DNA of 64,000 nucleotides from NCBI RefSeq assembly GCF_000744225.1, contig NZ_JQLN01000005.1, positions 1,178,001-1,242,000 on the forward strand, in the 5' to 3' direction. Position 1 is the first letter of the stretch, and each line of letters opens with the position of its first letter. The notes below the pieces were generated by a model that worked only from the letters and a program-made list of their open reading frames with translations, had not been told where the DNA came from and did no database searches. This DNA is from Kitasatospora mediocidica KCTC 9733. GTDB lineage: Bacteria > Actinomycetota > Actinomycetes > Streptomycetales > Streptomycetaceae. Position numbers and translations under genes: made by a program. Shown piece after piece: positions 51,740-60,568 of the stretch.

Positions 51740-52545
51740 CCGTCCAGGGACTGCCGTACCGGTTGGTCGCGACCGACCTGGACGGCACCCTGCTGACCTC
51801 CACGGGGACGACCGTCTCCCCCCGCACCCTCGCCGCCGTGGCCACCGCCACGACGGCGGGTGCGGTGCACATCGTGGTCACCGGCCGCTCCGCGGTCTGG
51901 TCGCGGCCGATATTCGACCAGATCGGCTACACCGGCCTGGCGGTCTGCGGGCAGGGTGCGCAGCTGTACGACGCCGGGGCGCACAAGCTGCTCACCTCGA
52001 TGACGCTGGACCGCACGCTGGCCGCGACGGCCGTCGCCAAGATCGAGGCCGAGATCGGCCCGCTCGCCGTGGCGGCGAGTCAGGACGGCCTGGACGGCGC
52101 GGTGCTGGAGATGGCGACCTACCAGGCGATCGGGCACCTGCCGACGGTCCGGGTCGACACCTTCGCCGAGCTGGTCAGCGCGCCGATCGGCAAGCTCTAC
52201 ATCCAGTGCCCGGGCTATGGGGACGACGAGTTGGGCGCGATCGCCGCGCAGCTGGCCGGCCACCTGGTCGGGGTCACCGTGGCCGGGCCCGGCATCGTCG
52301 AGCTGCTGCCGCTGGGACTCTCCAAGGCCACCGGACTGGCCATCGCGGCCCGTCGGTTGGGCCTGAAGGCGGCGGACACCATCGCGTTCGGCGACATGCC
52401 CAACGACCTGCCGATGTTCCAGTGGGCCGGGTACGGGGTGGCGATGGCCAACGCGCACGAGGAGTTGCTCGCGGTCGCGGACGAGGTCACCGCCGGCAAC
52501 GACGAGGACGGCGTCGCGCTGGTGCTGGAGCGCCTCTTCGGCTGA
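51736..52545 (+). CDS. HAD-superfamily phosphatase (Cof type)
   Basis: A 269-residue Mg-dependent hydrolase. Motif I is VATDLDGTLL (nucleophile Asp), motif II VVTGR, and motif IV FGDMPNDLPMFQWAGYGVAMANA, the Cof/YbiV sugar-phosphatase type with a large cap. The GTG start overlaps the serS stop codon (GTGA), so the two are translationally coupled. Substrate unknown. Confidence 0.92.
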   Translation: MTVQGLPYRLVATDLDGTLLTSTGTTVSPRTLAAVATATTAGAVHIVVTGRSAVWSRPIFDQIGYTGLAVCGQGAQLYDAGAHKLLTSMTLDRTLAATAVAKIEAEIGPLAVAASQDGLDGAVLEMATYQAIGHLPTVRVDTFAELVSAPIGKLYIQCPGYGDDELGAIAAQLAGHLVGVTVAGPGIVELLPLGLSKATGLAIAARRLGLKAADTIAFGDMPNDLPMFQWAGYGVAMANAHEELLAVADEVTAGNDEDGVALVLERLFG

Positions 52546-52558
52546 TGCGGGATATCGG

Positions 52559-52591
52559 ACGGGCCCGCTGCCAGGTCGGCAGCGGGCCCGT
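52559..52591. terminator. Terminator after the serS-HAD operon
   Basis: A perfect 14-bp stem (52559-52572 with 52578-52591) with a 5-base loop. Confidence 0.87.
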
Positions 52592-52612
52592 TCGCGACTA
52601 AGACCGACCGGC

Positions 52613-54361
52613 CTAAGGCTCAGCCGTAGGAGACGTTGCTGCAGGGGTCGTCCGCGGCTGTGCGGCCGGCGTCGCTGATGCTGGTCGGCAGCGGGGCCGG
52701 GGCCGCGGGGCGCCCGGGGAGGCGGCACCGGCCGCCGGGGCGGAGCCGCCGGCGGTGGCCGCGTAGTCCTTGCCCAGGGTCAAGGTCAGCCCGGCCGCGC
52801 TGCCCTTCTCCAGCGTCGCGCCGGGGAAGAGCTGGGCCAGCGACTGGGCGGCCTGCGCCGATGCGGCGCCGTACTGGATCACCGTGGTGTCGTGGGTCTG
52901 CGCCGGCGCGTTGCCCGTGCCGGAGACCATGAAGTGGGCGTCCTTGAGCTTGGCCGAGGCCGTGGTCGTCAGACCCTTGGTCGTGGTGCCGTTGAGCACC
53001 ATGACGTGGGCGCCGGCGCCGTTGACGTCCGCGGCGGCGGCCGCCGGGGCGGAGGCCGGCGCGGCGGGCGAGGCGCCGCCGGAGGGCGCGTCGGGCTGCT
53101 GGCCGCCGCTGGCGTCCTGGCCGTCCAGCGTCTGGTCGGCCTTGAGCGCGGCCCACAGCTTCTCGACGTCGGGGTGGACGAGGTCCACCCGCTCCTTGTT
53201 GTAGCGCCAGGGCGTGGTGATGAACTTGATGTTCTTCAGGTCGATGCTCTTCATCGACAGCGCGAAGGAGAGCAGCTTCGCCGCCGTGTTGAGGTCCGGG
53301 TCGACGGTCAGCGACTTGGTCGCGGCGTCGGCCAGCGGCAGCAGCGTGGTCGGGTCCATGCCCTTGCCCTTGACGTCCTTGATCATGGACGAGAGAAAGG
53401 CCTGCTGGCGGGCCATCCGGCCGATGTCCGAGTTGTCGCCGATGCCGTGCCGGATCCGGACGTAGTCCAGCGCGGACTGTCCGGAGACCTCCTGGAGCCC
53501 CTTGGCGAAGACCTGCTTGCCCTTGTGGCCGAGGTTGGGGTCCAGGTCACCCTGGTAGACCGCGTTCGGCAGGCAGACCTGCACGCCGCCGATCGCGGCG
53601 GTCATCGTGGCGAAGCCGTTGAAGTCCACGACCATGGTGTGGTCGACCCGCATCCCGGTGAGGGCCTCCACCGTGTTCTGCGTGCAGGCGGGGTTGCCCT
53701 TGTCCGTATTGCCCATCGCGAAGGCCGAGTTGAACATGGCACTGGGCTGCTTCGCGGTCCACTTGCCGTTCACCAGGCAGGGCGGTATCGCCACCAGCGA
53801 GTCGCGCGGGAAGGAGACGCCGACCGCGTGCTTGTGGTCCGCGTAGACGTGCAGAAGGATCGTGGTGTCCGAACGGGCGCCCGCGTCACCGCCGCCGCCG
53901 AGGTCGCTGTTGCCGTCGCCGCGCGAGTCTGAGCCGATCAGCAGGACGTTGACCGGCTTGTCACCGTTGGCGTCGGCCGCGGCCGCCGCCGGGCGGTCCT
54001 TGCTGATGCCGGCCTTGTCGAAGGTCGTGATGTTGCCGTTGAGCTTGTAGTAGACCGCCCCGCCGCCGGCCGCGACCAGGACCACCGCCGAGGCGGCCGT
54101 CCAGGCGACGATCTTCTTGGTGCTGCGCTTCTTCTTGCCCCCGCGCCCGGTGCTCCCGCGCCCGCCGCCGCTGCCGCCGCGCCCGTTGCCCCCGGCGCGC
54201 CCGCCCCGCCCCTGGGCCCGCCGTGCCTCGGCACGCCCGCCCGTCCGCGGCTGCTCGCCCTCGGACGGAGCACGCTGCCCGGGCACCGCGCCGTACGAGG
54301 CGTCCTCCTCGCGGTACAAACCCGCGTCGTGGTCGGACGCTCCCGCCCTATGGCCTGACAT
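52613..54361 (-). CDS. LytR-CpsA-Psr cell-wall ligase with LytR_C domain; C-terminus probably frameshifted
   Basis: A 582-residue membrane protein with a long Gly/Arg-rich cytoplasmic tail (residues 1-85), a basic KKKRSTKK stretch, one transmembrane helix (IVAWTAASAVVLVAAGG), and the LCP domain (NVLLIGSDSR, DTTILLHV, VSFPRDSLVAIP, ALDYVRIRHG). A C-terminal LytR_C domain follows (VMVLNGTTTKGLTTTASAKL). LCP enzymes attach teichoic acids or polysaccharides to peptidoglycan. The last 35 or so residues are Pro/Arg-rich and unlike the family. In the other frame the DNA encodes a natural end (LPTSISDAGRTAADDPCSN, stop at 52620). One base lost near 52715 would explain this. Confidence 0.9.
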   Translation of the reverse strand: MSGHRAGASDHDAGLYREEDASYGAVPGQRAPSEGEQPRTGGRAEARRAQGRGGRAGGNGRGGSGGGRGSTGRGGKKKRSTKKIVAWTAASAVVLVAAGGGAVYYKLNGNITTFDKAGISKDRPAAAAADANGDKPVNVLLIGSDSRGDGNSDLGGGGDAGARSDTTILLHVYADHKHAVGVSFPRDSLVAIPPCLVNGKWTAKQPSAMFNSAFAMGNTDKGNPACTQNTVEALTGMRVDHTMVVDFNGFATMTAAIGGVQVCLPNAVYQGDLDPNLGHKGKQVFAKGLQEVSGQSALDYVRIRHGIGDNSDIGRMARQQAFLSSMIKDVKGKGMDPTTLLPLADAATKSLTVDPDLNTAAKLLSFALSMKSIDLKNIKFITTPWRYNKERVDLVHPDVEKLWAALKADQTLDGQDASGGQQPDAPSGGASPAAPASAPAAAAADVNGAGAHVMVLNGTTTKGLTTTASAKLKDAHFMVSGTGNAPAQTHDTTVIQYGAASAQAAQSLAQLFPGATLEKGSAAGLTLTLGKDYAATAGGSAPAAGAASPGAPRPRPRCRPASATPAAQPRTTPAATSPTAEP

Positions 54362-54711
54362 TGGTACACCCTTCACCGGCGGCATGATCAGCCACGCGCT
54401 GTGGCAACGCTCGGCGCCCTCCGAATGTCCCGCGCCGCCTGAGCGGGGCCGGTTTCATCGCGTACAGACACATGGAGCTCAGCGGAGCATATAAAGGCAT
54501 GATCGCGAAGTCACGACGCAGGGGGACCGCCGGACATCGCAGCAGGTCAGCCGCAGGGTCTCGCGACCAGGTCGGTGAGGGCGGGGGCGGCGGAGCATTG
54601 GCTGTTCGCACCGGAAGTTTCGACGGACCCCGGGATGAGTTGTAGGACAACTGGTTGTAGGATGACCGGGCAAGCGGTCGATCAGGGTGGGTTCGAACAG
54701 GAGGTGGCGTG
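54362..54711. other. Divergent promoter region of the LCP and FadR genes
   Basis: The 350-bp gap carries both promoters. It includes the FadR-type palindrome and a TAGGAT box (54658-54663) that could be the -10 of the FadR gene. No small gene was recognised. Confidence 0.6.
54638..54652. promoter_or_regulatory. Palindrome AGTTGTAGGACAACT upstream of fadR-like gene
   Basis: A 15-bp dyad with 6-bp arms (AGTTGT/ACAACT). A second GGTTGTAGGATGACC lies 3 bp away. TTGT-N3-ACAA is the pattern of GntR/FadR-type operators, so auto-regulation by the adjacent regulator is likely. Confidence 0.55.
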
Positions 54712-55443
54712 GTGACCAGCGGAAACGACAGTCTGCACGCCACCGGGCGGCGCTCCCTGGTGGACCTCACCATCGAGCAGCTGCGCGAGCGGCTGGCCGC
54801 CGGGACCTGGGCGGTCGGGGAGCAGATCCCGACCGAGCACGAGCTCGCCGAGCGGTTGCAGGTGGGGCGCAACACCGTGCGGGAGGCGATCCGGGTGCTG
54901 GTGCACGCCGGGATGCTGGTCTCGCGGCAGGGCGAGGGCACCTTCGTCCGCAGCACCAGCGACCCCGCCTCCGTCCTGCGCGGTGTACAGCGCTCGGGCG
55001 TCCGCGACGTGCTGGAGGTCCGTGCCGCGCTGGAGGCCGAGGCCGCCCGGCTGGCCGCCGTCCGGCACACCCCCGAGGACCTCGACCGGATGCGGGCCGC
55101 GCTCGCCCGGGAGGCCGAGGTGATCGCCTCGCACACCGAGCGGGTCGAGCGGGAGGCCACGGTCGAGCACGACCTGGAGTTCCACACCGCCATCGTCGAG
55201 GCCGCGCACAACCCGGCACTGACCGAGGTCTACCGCTACTTCAGCGCCTCCGTCCGCGAGTCCATGCGGACGGCCTTCGGCGACCACGAGATGCCCGAGG
55301 TGGTCGTGGCCACCCACCAGGCCCTGGTCGACGCCATCGCCGCCGGCGACCCGGAGCAGGCCGAGGTCGCGTGTCGCGCCCTGCTGGCCGAGCCGACGGC
55401 CGCCGTCGAGCAGCTGCTCGCCGAGTTCGCGGCCCGGAAGTAA
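54712..55443 (+). CDS. FadR/GntR-family regulator
   Basis: A 243-residue regulator. The GntR winged helix (residues 15-75: TIEQLRERLAAGTWAVGEQIPTE, ELAERLQVGRNTVREAIRVL) is followed by an all-helical FCD domain with a possible metal-binding set (DLEFHTAIVEAAHN and later THQALVDAIAAGD). GTG at 54712 is 7 bases from AGGAGG; GTG at 54709 is only 4. It is followed by an MFS gene on the same strand, which it may control. Confidence 0.9.
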   Translation: MTSGNDSLHATGRRSLVDLTIEQLRERLAAGTWAVGEQIPTEHELAERLQVGRNTVREAIRVLVHAGMLVSRQGEGTFVRSTSDPASVLRGVQRSGVRDVLEVRAALEAEAARLAAVRHTPEDLDRMRAALAREAEVIASHTERVEREATVEHDLEFHTAIVEAAHNPALTEVYRYFSASVRESMRTAFGDHEMPEVVVATHQALVDAIAAGDPEQAEVACRALLAEPTAAVEQLLAEFAARK

Positions 55444-55532
55444 CGCACGGCGCGTCCGTCCGCCGTCCGTCCGTCCGTTGTCTTTCCCTGCCGCCGTTTC
55501 CCGGCGCAGGCGTCTCCAGAAAGTGCACCACC

Positions 55533-56786
55533 TTGTCGATCACCCGTGCCCCGCAGCCGGTGCTCACGCCGGTCTCCGCCGTCCGCACCAAGCTCGCGCA
55601 CCCCGCCCTGCTGCTCACCGGGATCCTGCTGGTCGCGCTGAACATGCGGGCCTGCCTGGCGGCCATCTCGCCGATGGTCGGGGAGATCCAGCACACCTTC
55701 GGCCTCTCCTCCACCGCGAGCGGGCTGATCACCACCGTGCCGGTGCTGTTCCAGGGCATGGGCGCGCCGCTCACCCCGCGGCTCACCCGCCGCTTCGGGA
55801 CCGAGCGCGTGGTGCTGGGCGCGGTGCTGGTGCTCGGCGCCGGCGTCCTGCTGCGGGTGCTGCCCTCGGTGGCGGCGCTGTACGCGGGCTGCGTGGTGAT
55901 CGGCGTGGCGATCGCCGTCCTGAACGTCTCGATGCCCGGACTGGTCAAGCGGGAGTTCCCGGCGAAGGCCGCGGCGATGACCGGGGTCTACTCGACCACC
56001 ATGCTGGTCGGCGCGACGCTGGCCGCCGGGACCTCGGTGCCGCTGGAGCACGTGCTGGGCGGCGGCTGGCGGGCATCGCTGGGCGCCTGGTCGCTGCTGG
56101 CGCTGGTCGCGGCGGTGGCCTGGCTGCCGCAGGTGCTGCGCTCCCGCCAGGAGAGGGCCGCGGTGGCCGCGGGGCCGGTGGCGGCCACCCCGGCCGTGGC
56201 GGCGGCGAAGCCGATCAGCGGGCTCTGGCGGACGCCGCTGGCCTGGCAGATCAGCCTCTTCATGGGCATCTCCTCGTTGATGGTCTACACCCTGGTCGCC
56301 TGGATGCCGACGATCCTGGCCGACCACGGCATGAGCCGGGACGAGTCCGGCCTGGTCTTCGCCTACAGCAACCTGGTGCAGGTGTCCGGCGCGTTCCTGG
56401 TGCCGCTGATCGCCGGCCGGATGACCCGTCAGCGCGGGCTCGCGGTGGCGATGGCGGCGCTGAACGCGGTCGGGGTCAGCGTCCTGCTGCTCGCCCCGGT
56501 GTCCGGCGCCTGGGTCTCGGCCACCGTGCTCGGCGTGGCGCAGGGCGGCTCGCTCGGGCTGGCCCTGGCCTTCATCGTGCTGCGGACCGGCAGCGCGGCC
56601 GGGGCGGCGCAGCTCGGCGGAATGACGCAGGCGGTCGGCTACCTGATCGCCGCCGCCGGGCCGGTGGGCGCGGGTGCGCTGCACCAGCTGACCGGCAGCT
56701 GGACGGTGCCGCTGGTGCTGCTGCTGGTGCTCGCGGGTGCCGCGGCCGTCGCGGGCTGGGGCGCGGGGCGCGGCCGGACGCTGTAG
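55533..56786 (+). CDS. MFS transporter (CynX/NimT type)
   Basis: A 417-residue transporter with 12 hydrophobic segments. The first helix has LLLTGILLVALNMRACLAAISPMVGEI, shared with the CynX/NimT (cyanate/2-nitroimidazole) branch. The central loop (about residues 205-225) is Ala/Arg-rich. Substrate unknown. The start is uncertain: TTG at 55533 or GTG at 55560; neither has a clear ribosome binding site. It lies 89 bp after the FadR gene. Confidence 0.85.
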   Translation: MSITRAPQPVLTPVSAVRTKLAHPALLLTGILLVALNMRACLAAISPMVGEIQHTFGLSSTASGLITTVPVLFQGMGAPLTPRLTRRFGTERVVLGAVLVLGAGVLLRVLPSVAALYAGCVVIGVAIAVLNVSMPGLVKREFPAKAAAMTGVYSTTMLVGATLAAGTSVPLEHVLGGGWRASLGAWSLLALVAAVAWLPQVLRSRQERAAVAAGPVAATPAVAAAKPISGLWRTPLAWQISLFMGISSLMVYTLVAWMPTILADHGMSRDESGLVFAYSNLVQVSGAFLVPLIAGRMTRQRGLAVAMAALNAVGVSVLLLAPVSGAWVSATVLGVAQGGSLGLALAFIVLRTGSAAGAAQLGGMTQAVGYLIAAAGPVGAGALHQLTGSWTVPLVLLLVLAGAAAVAGWGAGRGRTL

Positions 56787-56856
56787 CAGCGGGACGGTGG
56801 GGGCGGCGGACGGCAGGTCCGGGGCGGGCGGCGGGCCTGGGGGCGGCCCTCCGTCG

Positions 56857-57588
56857 TCAGTCGTCCGAGGACAGGGTCAGGCCGGCCAGCTTCACCGAGG
56901 CGAGGACGATGGCCCCCGCGGTGGCCACCAGCAGCAGCGGCACCGCGGTGCCCAGCGCCACCTCCGCCGTCAGCGTGCCGTCCGAGGCCACCGCCTTGGC
57001 AACCGCGAGACCCCACTGCTGGACGCTGAGGGTCCTGGCGCCCTCGACGAAGTTGCCGATCAGGCTCTCCCAGATCAGCGCATACGCCAGCCCGATCACC
57101 ACCGCGTTGCGCGAGACCACGCCGAGCAGCAGGAAGAGCGCGGCGTAGGCGGCGCCCGCCACCATGGTGCCGAGCGTGAGGGCGACCGCCAGGCCGTCCT
57201 TGGTCCCGTACATCAGCAGGCCGCCCAGCAGGGTCGGCACGGCGGAGAACAGCCAGATGGTGAGCACCGCCACGGTGAGCTTGGTGGTGACGATCCGCCA
57301 GCGCGGCAGCGGCTTGGCCAGCAGGTAGACGATCGAGCCGTCGTCGATCTCGGTGGCGATCACGCCGGTGCCGACCACCAGACCGAGCAGCGGAACCAGG
57401 GTGCCCAGGCCCAGCCGGGCGAGGATGGTGACGGTCAGCTCGTGCATGTCGCCGTTCGAGGACGCCGCGACGGCCGACATCAACAGCAGCAGCGCCGGCG
57501 CGACCGCCAGCAGGATGCCGCGCCGCCTGCCCAGCAGACCTCGGACGGTCAGCCGGGCGACGGTGCCCTGCACTGGGGATTGCAGCAC
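56857..57588 (-). CDS. ABC transporter permease (ABC-2 type)
   Basis: A 243-residue membrane protein with about six hydrophobic segments. GTGVIATEIDDGSIVYLLAKPLPRWRIV is the typical ABC-2 permease coupling region. It is the last gene of a four-gene operon and lies 43 bp after the preceding ATPase. Probably pairs with it as an efflux or export complex of unknown substrate. Confidence 0.88.
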   Translation of the reverse strand: MLQSPVQGTVARLTVRGLLGRRRGILLAVAPALLLLMSAVAASSNGDMHELTVTILARLGLGTLVPLLGLVVGTGVIATEIDDGSIVYLLAKPLPRWRIVTTKLTVAVLTIWLFSAVPTLLGGLLMYGTKDGLAVALTLGTMVAGAAYAALFLLLGVVSRNAVVIGLAYALIWESLIGNFVEGARTLSVQQWGLAVAKAVASDGTLTAEVALGTAVPLLLVATAGAIVLASVKLAGLTLSSDD

Positions 57589-57631
57589 GGGGGTGGATCC
57601 TTTCGGTTCGGACGCGCAGGTGGGGAACGGG

Positions 57632-58549
57632 TCAGGAGGAGACGAGGTAGGAGAAGACGCTCTCCAGGGACTCGTCCGCCGGGGAGACGGTGAGGATCCG
57701 GATCCCGGCCTCCTTCGCGACCCTGGGCAGCAGGGTGGTGAACCCCTGGAAGTCGATCGCCTGGACGCGCAGCGCCCGCTCCTTCCAGTCGAGCTCGATC
57801 CCGGCGGTGGAGGCGTCCGCGATCAGGGCCGCGGCCAGCCGCCGGTCGTCGCTGGAGCGCACCAGGTAGCGGTGCGGACGGTCCGTCATCAGCCGGCGGA
57901 TCCGGTGGAAGTCGCCCGAGGCCGCGTGCCGGCCGGCCACCACCACCTCGATGTGCCGGGCCAGCTGCTCGACCTCCTCCAGGATGTGCGAGGAGAAGAG
58001 CACCGTGCGGCCCTCGACGCCGAACCGGCGCAGCAGGTCCATCAGCTGGATCCGCTGGCGCGGGTCCATCCCGTTGAACGGCTCGTCGAGCAGCAGCACG
58101 GACGGATCGTGGACCAGCGCGGAGGCCATCTTGACGCGCTGCTTCATGCCCTTGGAGTACGTCCCCGTCGGCCGGTCCTGCGCGTACTCCATGTCGACCA
58201 GGGCCAGCGCCCGCTTGGCGGCGCCGGCCGGGCCGATCAAGCCGTGCAGCTCGGCGTTGGCGAGGACGAACTCCCAGCCGGTCAGGTGGTCGTACATCGA
58301 CTCCCGCTCCGGGACGAGCCCGATCTCGCGGTAGACCTCCTGGTTGCGCCAGATCCGCGCGCCGTCCAGCGTGACCGTGCCCGCCGAGGGGGCCAGGAAG
58401 CCGCTCATCAGGTGGATGAGGGTGGACTTGCCCGCGCCGTTCGGCCCGAGCAGGCCGGTGACACCCGGACCGATCGACATCGAGACGTCGTTGACGGCGA
58501 CCACGTTGCCGAACCAGCGGGAGACCTTGTCGATGGTGATGACGGCCAT
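57632..58549 (-). CDS. ABC transporter ATP-binding protein
   Basis: A 305-residue ATPase. Walker A GPNGAGKST (about residue 36), signature YSKGMKQRV, Walker B VLLLDEPFNGMDP. The C-terminal extension (about residues 220-305) is typical of drug/lipid exporters. It is followed by its permease and preceded by a second permease, all on the minus strand. Confidence 0.93.
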   Translation of the reverse strand: MAVITIDKVSRWFGNVVAVNDVSMSIGPGVTGLLGPNGAGKSTLIHLMSGFLAPSAGTVTLDGARIWRNQEVYREIGLVPERESMYDHLTGWEFVLANAELHGLIGPAGAAKRALALVDMEYAQDRPTGTYSKGMKQRVKMASALVHDPSVLLLDEPFNGMDPRQRIQLMDLLRRFGVEGRTVLFSSHILEEVEQLARHIEVVVAGRHAASGDFHRIRRLMTDRPHRYLVRSSDDRRLAAALIADASTAGIELDWKERALRVQAIDFQGFTTLLPRVAKEAGIRILTVSPADESLESVFSYLVSS

Positions 58550-58558
58550 GACGCCCTC

Positions 58559-59482
58559 TCAGATTTTCCGGTAGCGGCGCAGCAGCAGGGCGTACGCACC
58601 GGCCACGATGACGACCATCTCCAGCCCGAAGACCACCGCGCCGAGCGTCCCGGGCGTGTCACCGAAGCTCGACGACGACGACTGGACCAGGCCGCACACG
58701 TGGTTGACGAAGCGCTCCACCAGGTCGCTCGGCGAGATCAGGAAGGCCCAGTCGGCAGAGGAGGCGGCCGTGGGAGGACCGCTCTGCACTGCCTCCACGA
58801 CGCCCGCCACACCGCCGCTGACCACCAGGAAGCCCATGATCGCGGCCACCCCGAAGCCCCGCCGCGGAGTGCTCGCCGCGATCAGCAGGCCGACCGCGGA
58901 CAGCACCACGGAGTACAGCAGCGCCGCCAGCAGCCCGTAGCCGAGGTGGGTCGTGTTGTGCCCGAAGTCCAGGCCCGCCAGCAACGCGCCGACGTACAGC
59001 ACCAGCAGCGGGAGCACCGTCACGATCAGCATCGCCGCGACCATCGCGGCGGCCTTGGCCCGCACGTAGTCGCCGCGGGTGATCGGACGCGAGAAGTACA
59101 GCGGCACCGTGGCGTTGCGCAGATCGCGGGAGAGCAGCACCGGCGCCTGGGCCGCCAGGAAGATCTCGCTGAAGAGTCCGAAGGTGGCGAGGTACTGCGG
59201 GTAGTCGATCGGCTGGTCGGTGCGCTTCATGAGGACGGTCACCGCCACCAGCACGGCCGCCGGCACCACCATCGCCGCCAGGATCAGCATCGGCAGGACC
59301 TTGGACCGACCCGACCGGCCGAGGCCGAACGCCCCGCGCAGCCCCTGCACGAAGAGCGAGCGGGTGGCGTACGCGCGGCCCAGCCGCGGGCCCTGGTAGC
59401 CGCGGTAGCCGATGTCGTGGATGACGCCGGCGCCGCTGCGGGCGGCCGTCGGGGTGTCGGCCGGTTCAGACGGTGCGGACAT
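58559..59482 (-). CDS. ABC transporter permease (ABC-2 type)
   Basis: A 307-residue permease with about six hydrophobic segments. It begins with GVIHDIGYRGYQGPRLGRAYATRSLFV, a common start in actinobacterial ABC-2 permeases, and has LSRDLRNATVPLYFSRPITRGDYV. It overlaps the upstream ATPase gene by 17 bp and precedes the second ATPase by 9 bp. Confidence 0.9.
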   Translation of the reverse strand: MSAPSEPADTPTAARSGAGVIHDIGYRGYQGPRLGRAYATRSLFVQGLRGAFGLGRSGRSKVLPMLILAAMVVPAAVLVAVTVLMKRTDQPIDYPQYLATFGLFSEIFLAAQAPVLLSRDLRNATVPLYFSRPITRGDYVRAKAAAMVAAMLIVTVLPLLVLYVGALLAGLDFGHNTTHLGYGLLAALLYSVVLSAVGLLIAASTPRRGFGVAAIMGFLVVSGGVAGVVEAVQSGPPTAASSADWAFLISPSDLVERFVNHVCGLVQSSSSSFGDTPGTLGAVVFGLEMVVIVAGAYALLLRRYRKI

Positions 59483-60422
59483 CGGCTGCCTCCTGGGTGA
59501 AGATCTCGGAGACGCGGTGCCTGCGCTGTTCCAGGCGGACCAGGCCGAGCCCGAGGTCGGCGACGGTGTCGCGGATGATGTCGTAGGTCTCCTCGCCGGC
59601 GATGTCCACCAGGAGGATCCGCGCGCCGTCCGTCCGGACGGTCAGCCCGGCGGCGGTGAGGCGCTCCTGGACGGCGGCGTCGGCGTCGAAGCCCGCGTCG
59701 TCCGGCCGGTCGGTGACCTCGACGGCCAGCAGTTGGGTGGCCTCGGTGAAGGAGGCGGTGGAGGACGAGCGGAGCAGTCGGCCGCCGTCGATCACCACCA
59801 GGTGGTCGCAGGTCCGCTCCAACTCGCCGAGCAGGTGGGTGGTGACCAGCACCGAGATGCCGAAGTCGCTGTGCACCCGGCGGATCAGCGCGAGCATGTC
59901 GTCGCGGCCGACCGGGTCGAGGCCGTTGGTCGGCTCGTCCAGCAGGACCAGCCGCGGGTCGTGGACCAGGGCCTGGGCGAGCTTCACCCGCTGCTTCATG
60001 CCGGTGGAGTAGCCGCCCATCGGGCGGTACCGCTCCTCGTACAGGCCGACGTGCCGCAGCGTGTCCGCCGTCCGCTCGCGGGCGGCCGACGCCGGCAGTC
60101 CGGACATCCGGGCCATGTGCACCACGAACTCGGTGGCGGAGACGTCCGGCGGCAGGCAGTCGTGCTCGGGCATGTAGCCCACCAGCTCGCGGATCGCCGA
60201 GCCCTCGGTGGCGATGTCCAGCCCGAGGACCTGGCCGGTCCCGGAGGTGGCCGGGGCCAGGCCCAGCAGGATCTTGATGAGCGTGGACTTGCCTGCACCG
60301 TTCGCCCCCACCAGCCCCACCACGCCGGGCTGCACCTCTACGGTGAGCTGATCCAGCGCGGTGACGGAGGGGAACCGCTTGGTGAGGCCGTCGGTCCTGA
60401 TGACCGGGGACGAAGTGGACAC
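59466..60422 (-). CDS. ABC transporter ATP-binding protein
   Basis: A 318-residue ATPase, first gene of the operon. Walker A GANGAGKST (about residue 38), signature YSTGMKQRV, Walker B LVLLDEPTNGLDP. It resembles the other ATPase of the operon, so the four genes look like a duplicated ATPase-permease pair forming one or two exporters. GTG at 60422 follows TAGGTT by 6 bases. Confidence 0.93.
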   Translation of the reverse strand: MSTSSPVIRTDGLTKRFPSVTALDQLTVEVQPGVVGLVGANGAGKSTLIKILLGLAPATSGTGQVLGLDIATEGSAIRELVGYMPEHDCLPPDVSATEFVVHMARMSGLPASAARERTADTLRHVGLYEERYRPMGGYSTGMKQRVKLAQALVHDPRLVLLDEPTNGLDPVGRDDMLALIRRVHSDFGISVLVTTHLLGELERTCDHLVVIDGGRLLRSSSTASFTEATQLLAVEVTDRPDDAGFDADAAVQERLTAAGLTVRTDGARILLVDIAGEETYDIIRDTVADLGLGLVRLEQRRHRVSEIFTQEAADVRTV

Positions 60423-60428
60423 GGTGCG

Positions 60429-60434
60429 AACCTA
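60429..60434 (-). promoter_or_regulatory. -10 box (TAGGTT) of the leaderless ABC operon
   Basis: On the minus strand TAGGTT is followed by 6 bases and the GTG at 60422. Three GGATGA motifs, one inverted, lie upstream (60465-60470, 60482-60487 inverted, 60492-60497) and may be regulator sites. Confidence 0.5.
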
Positions 60435-60568
60435 GTCCGTACCCGCGACCGGCCGCATGAGCTGGGATGACGAGGGGTCGATCATCCTCTGGGATGAGTG
60501 GACCGGGCCTGCCCCTAGGGGTCCTGGGGACGGGCCCGGACCGGTCGCGAACCGGCCGACCGAGGCGG

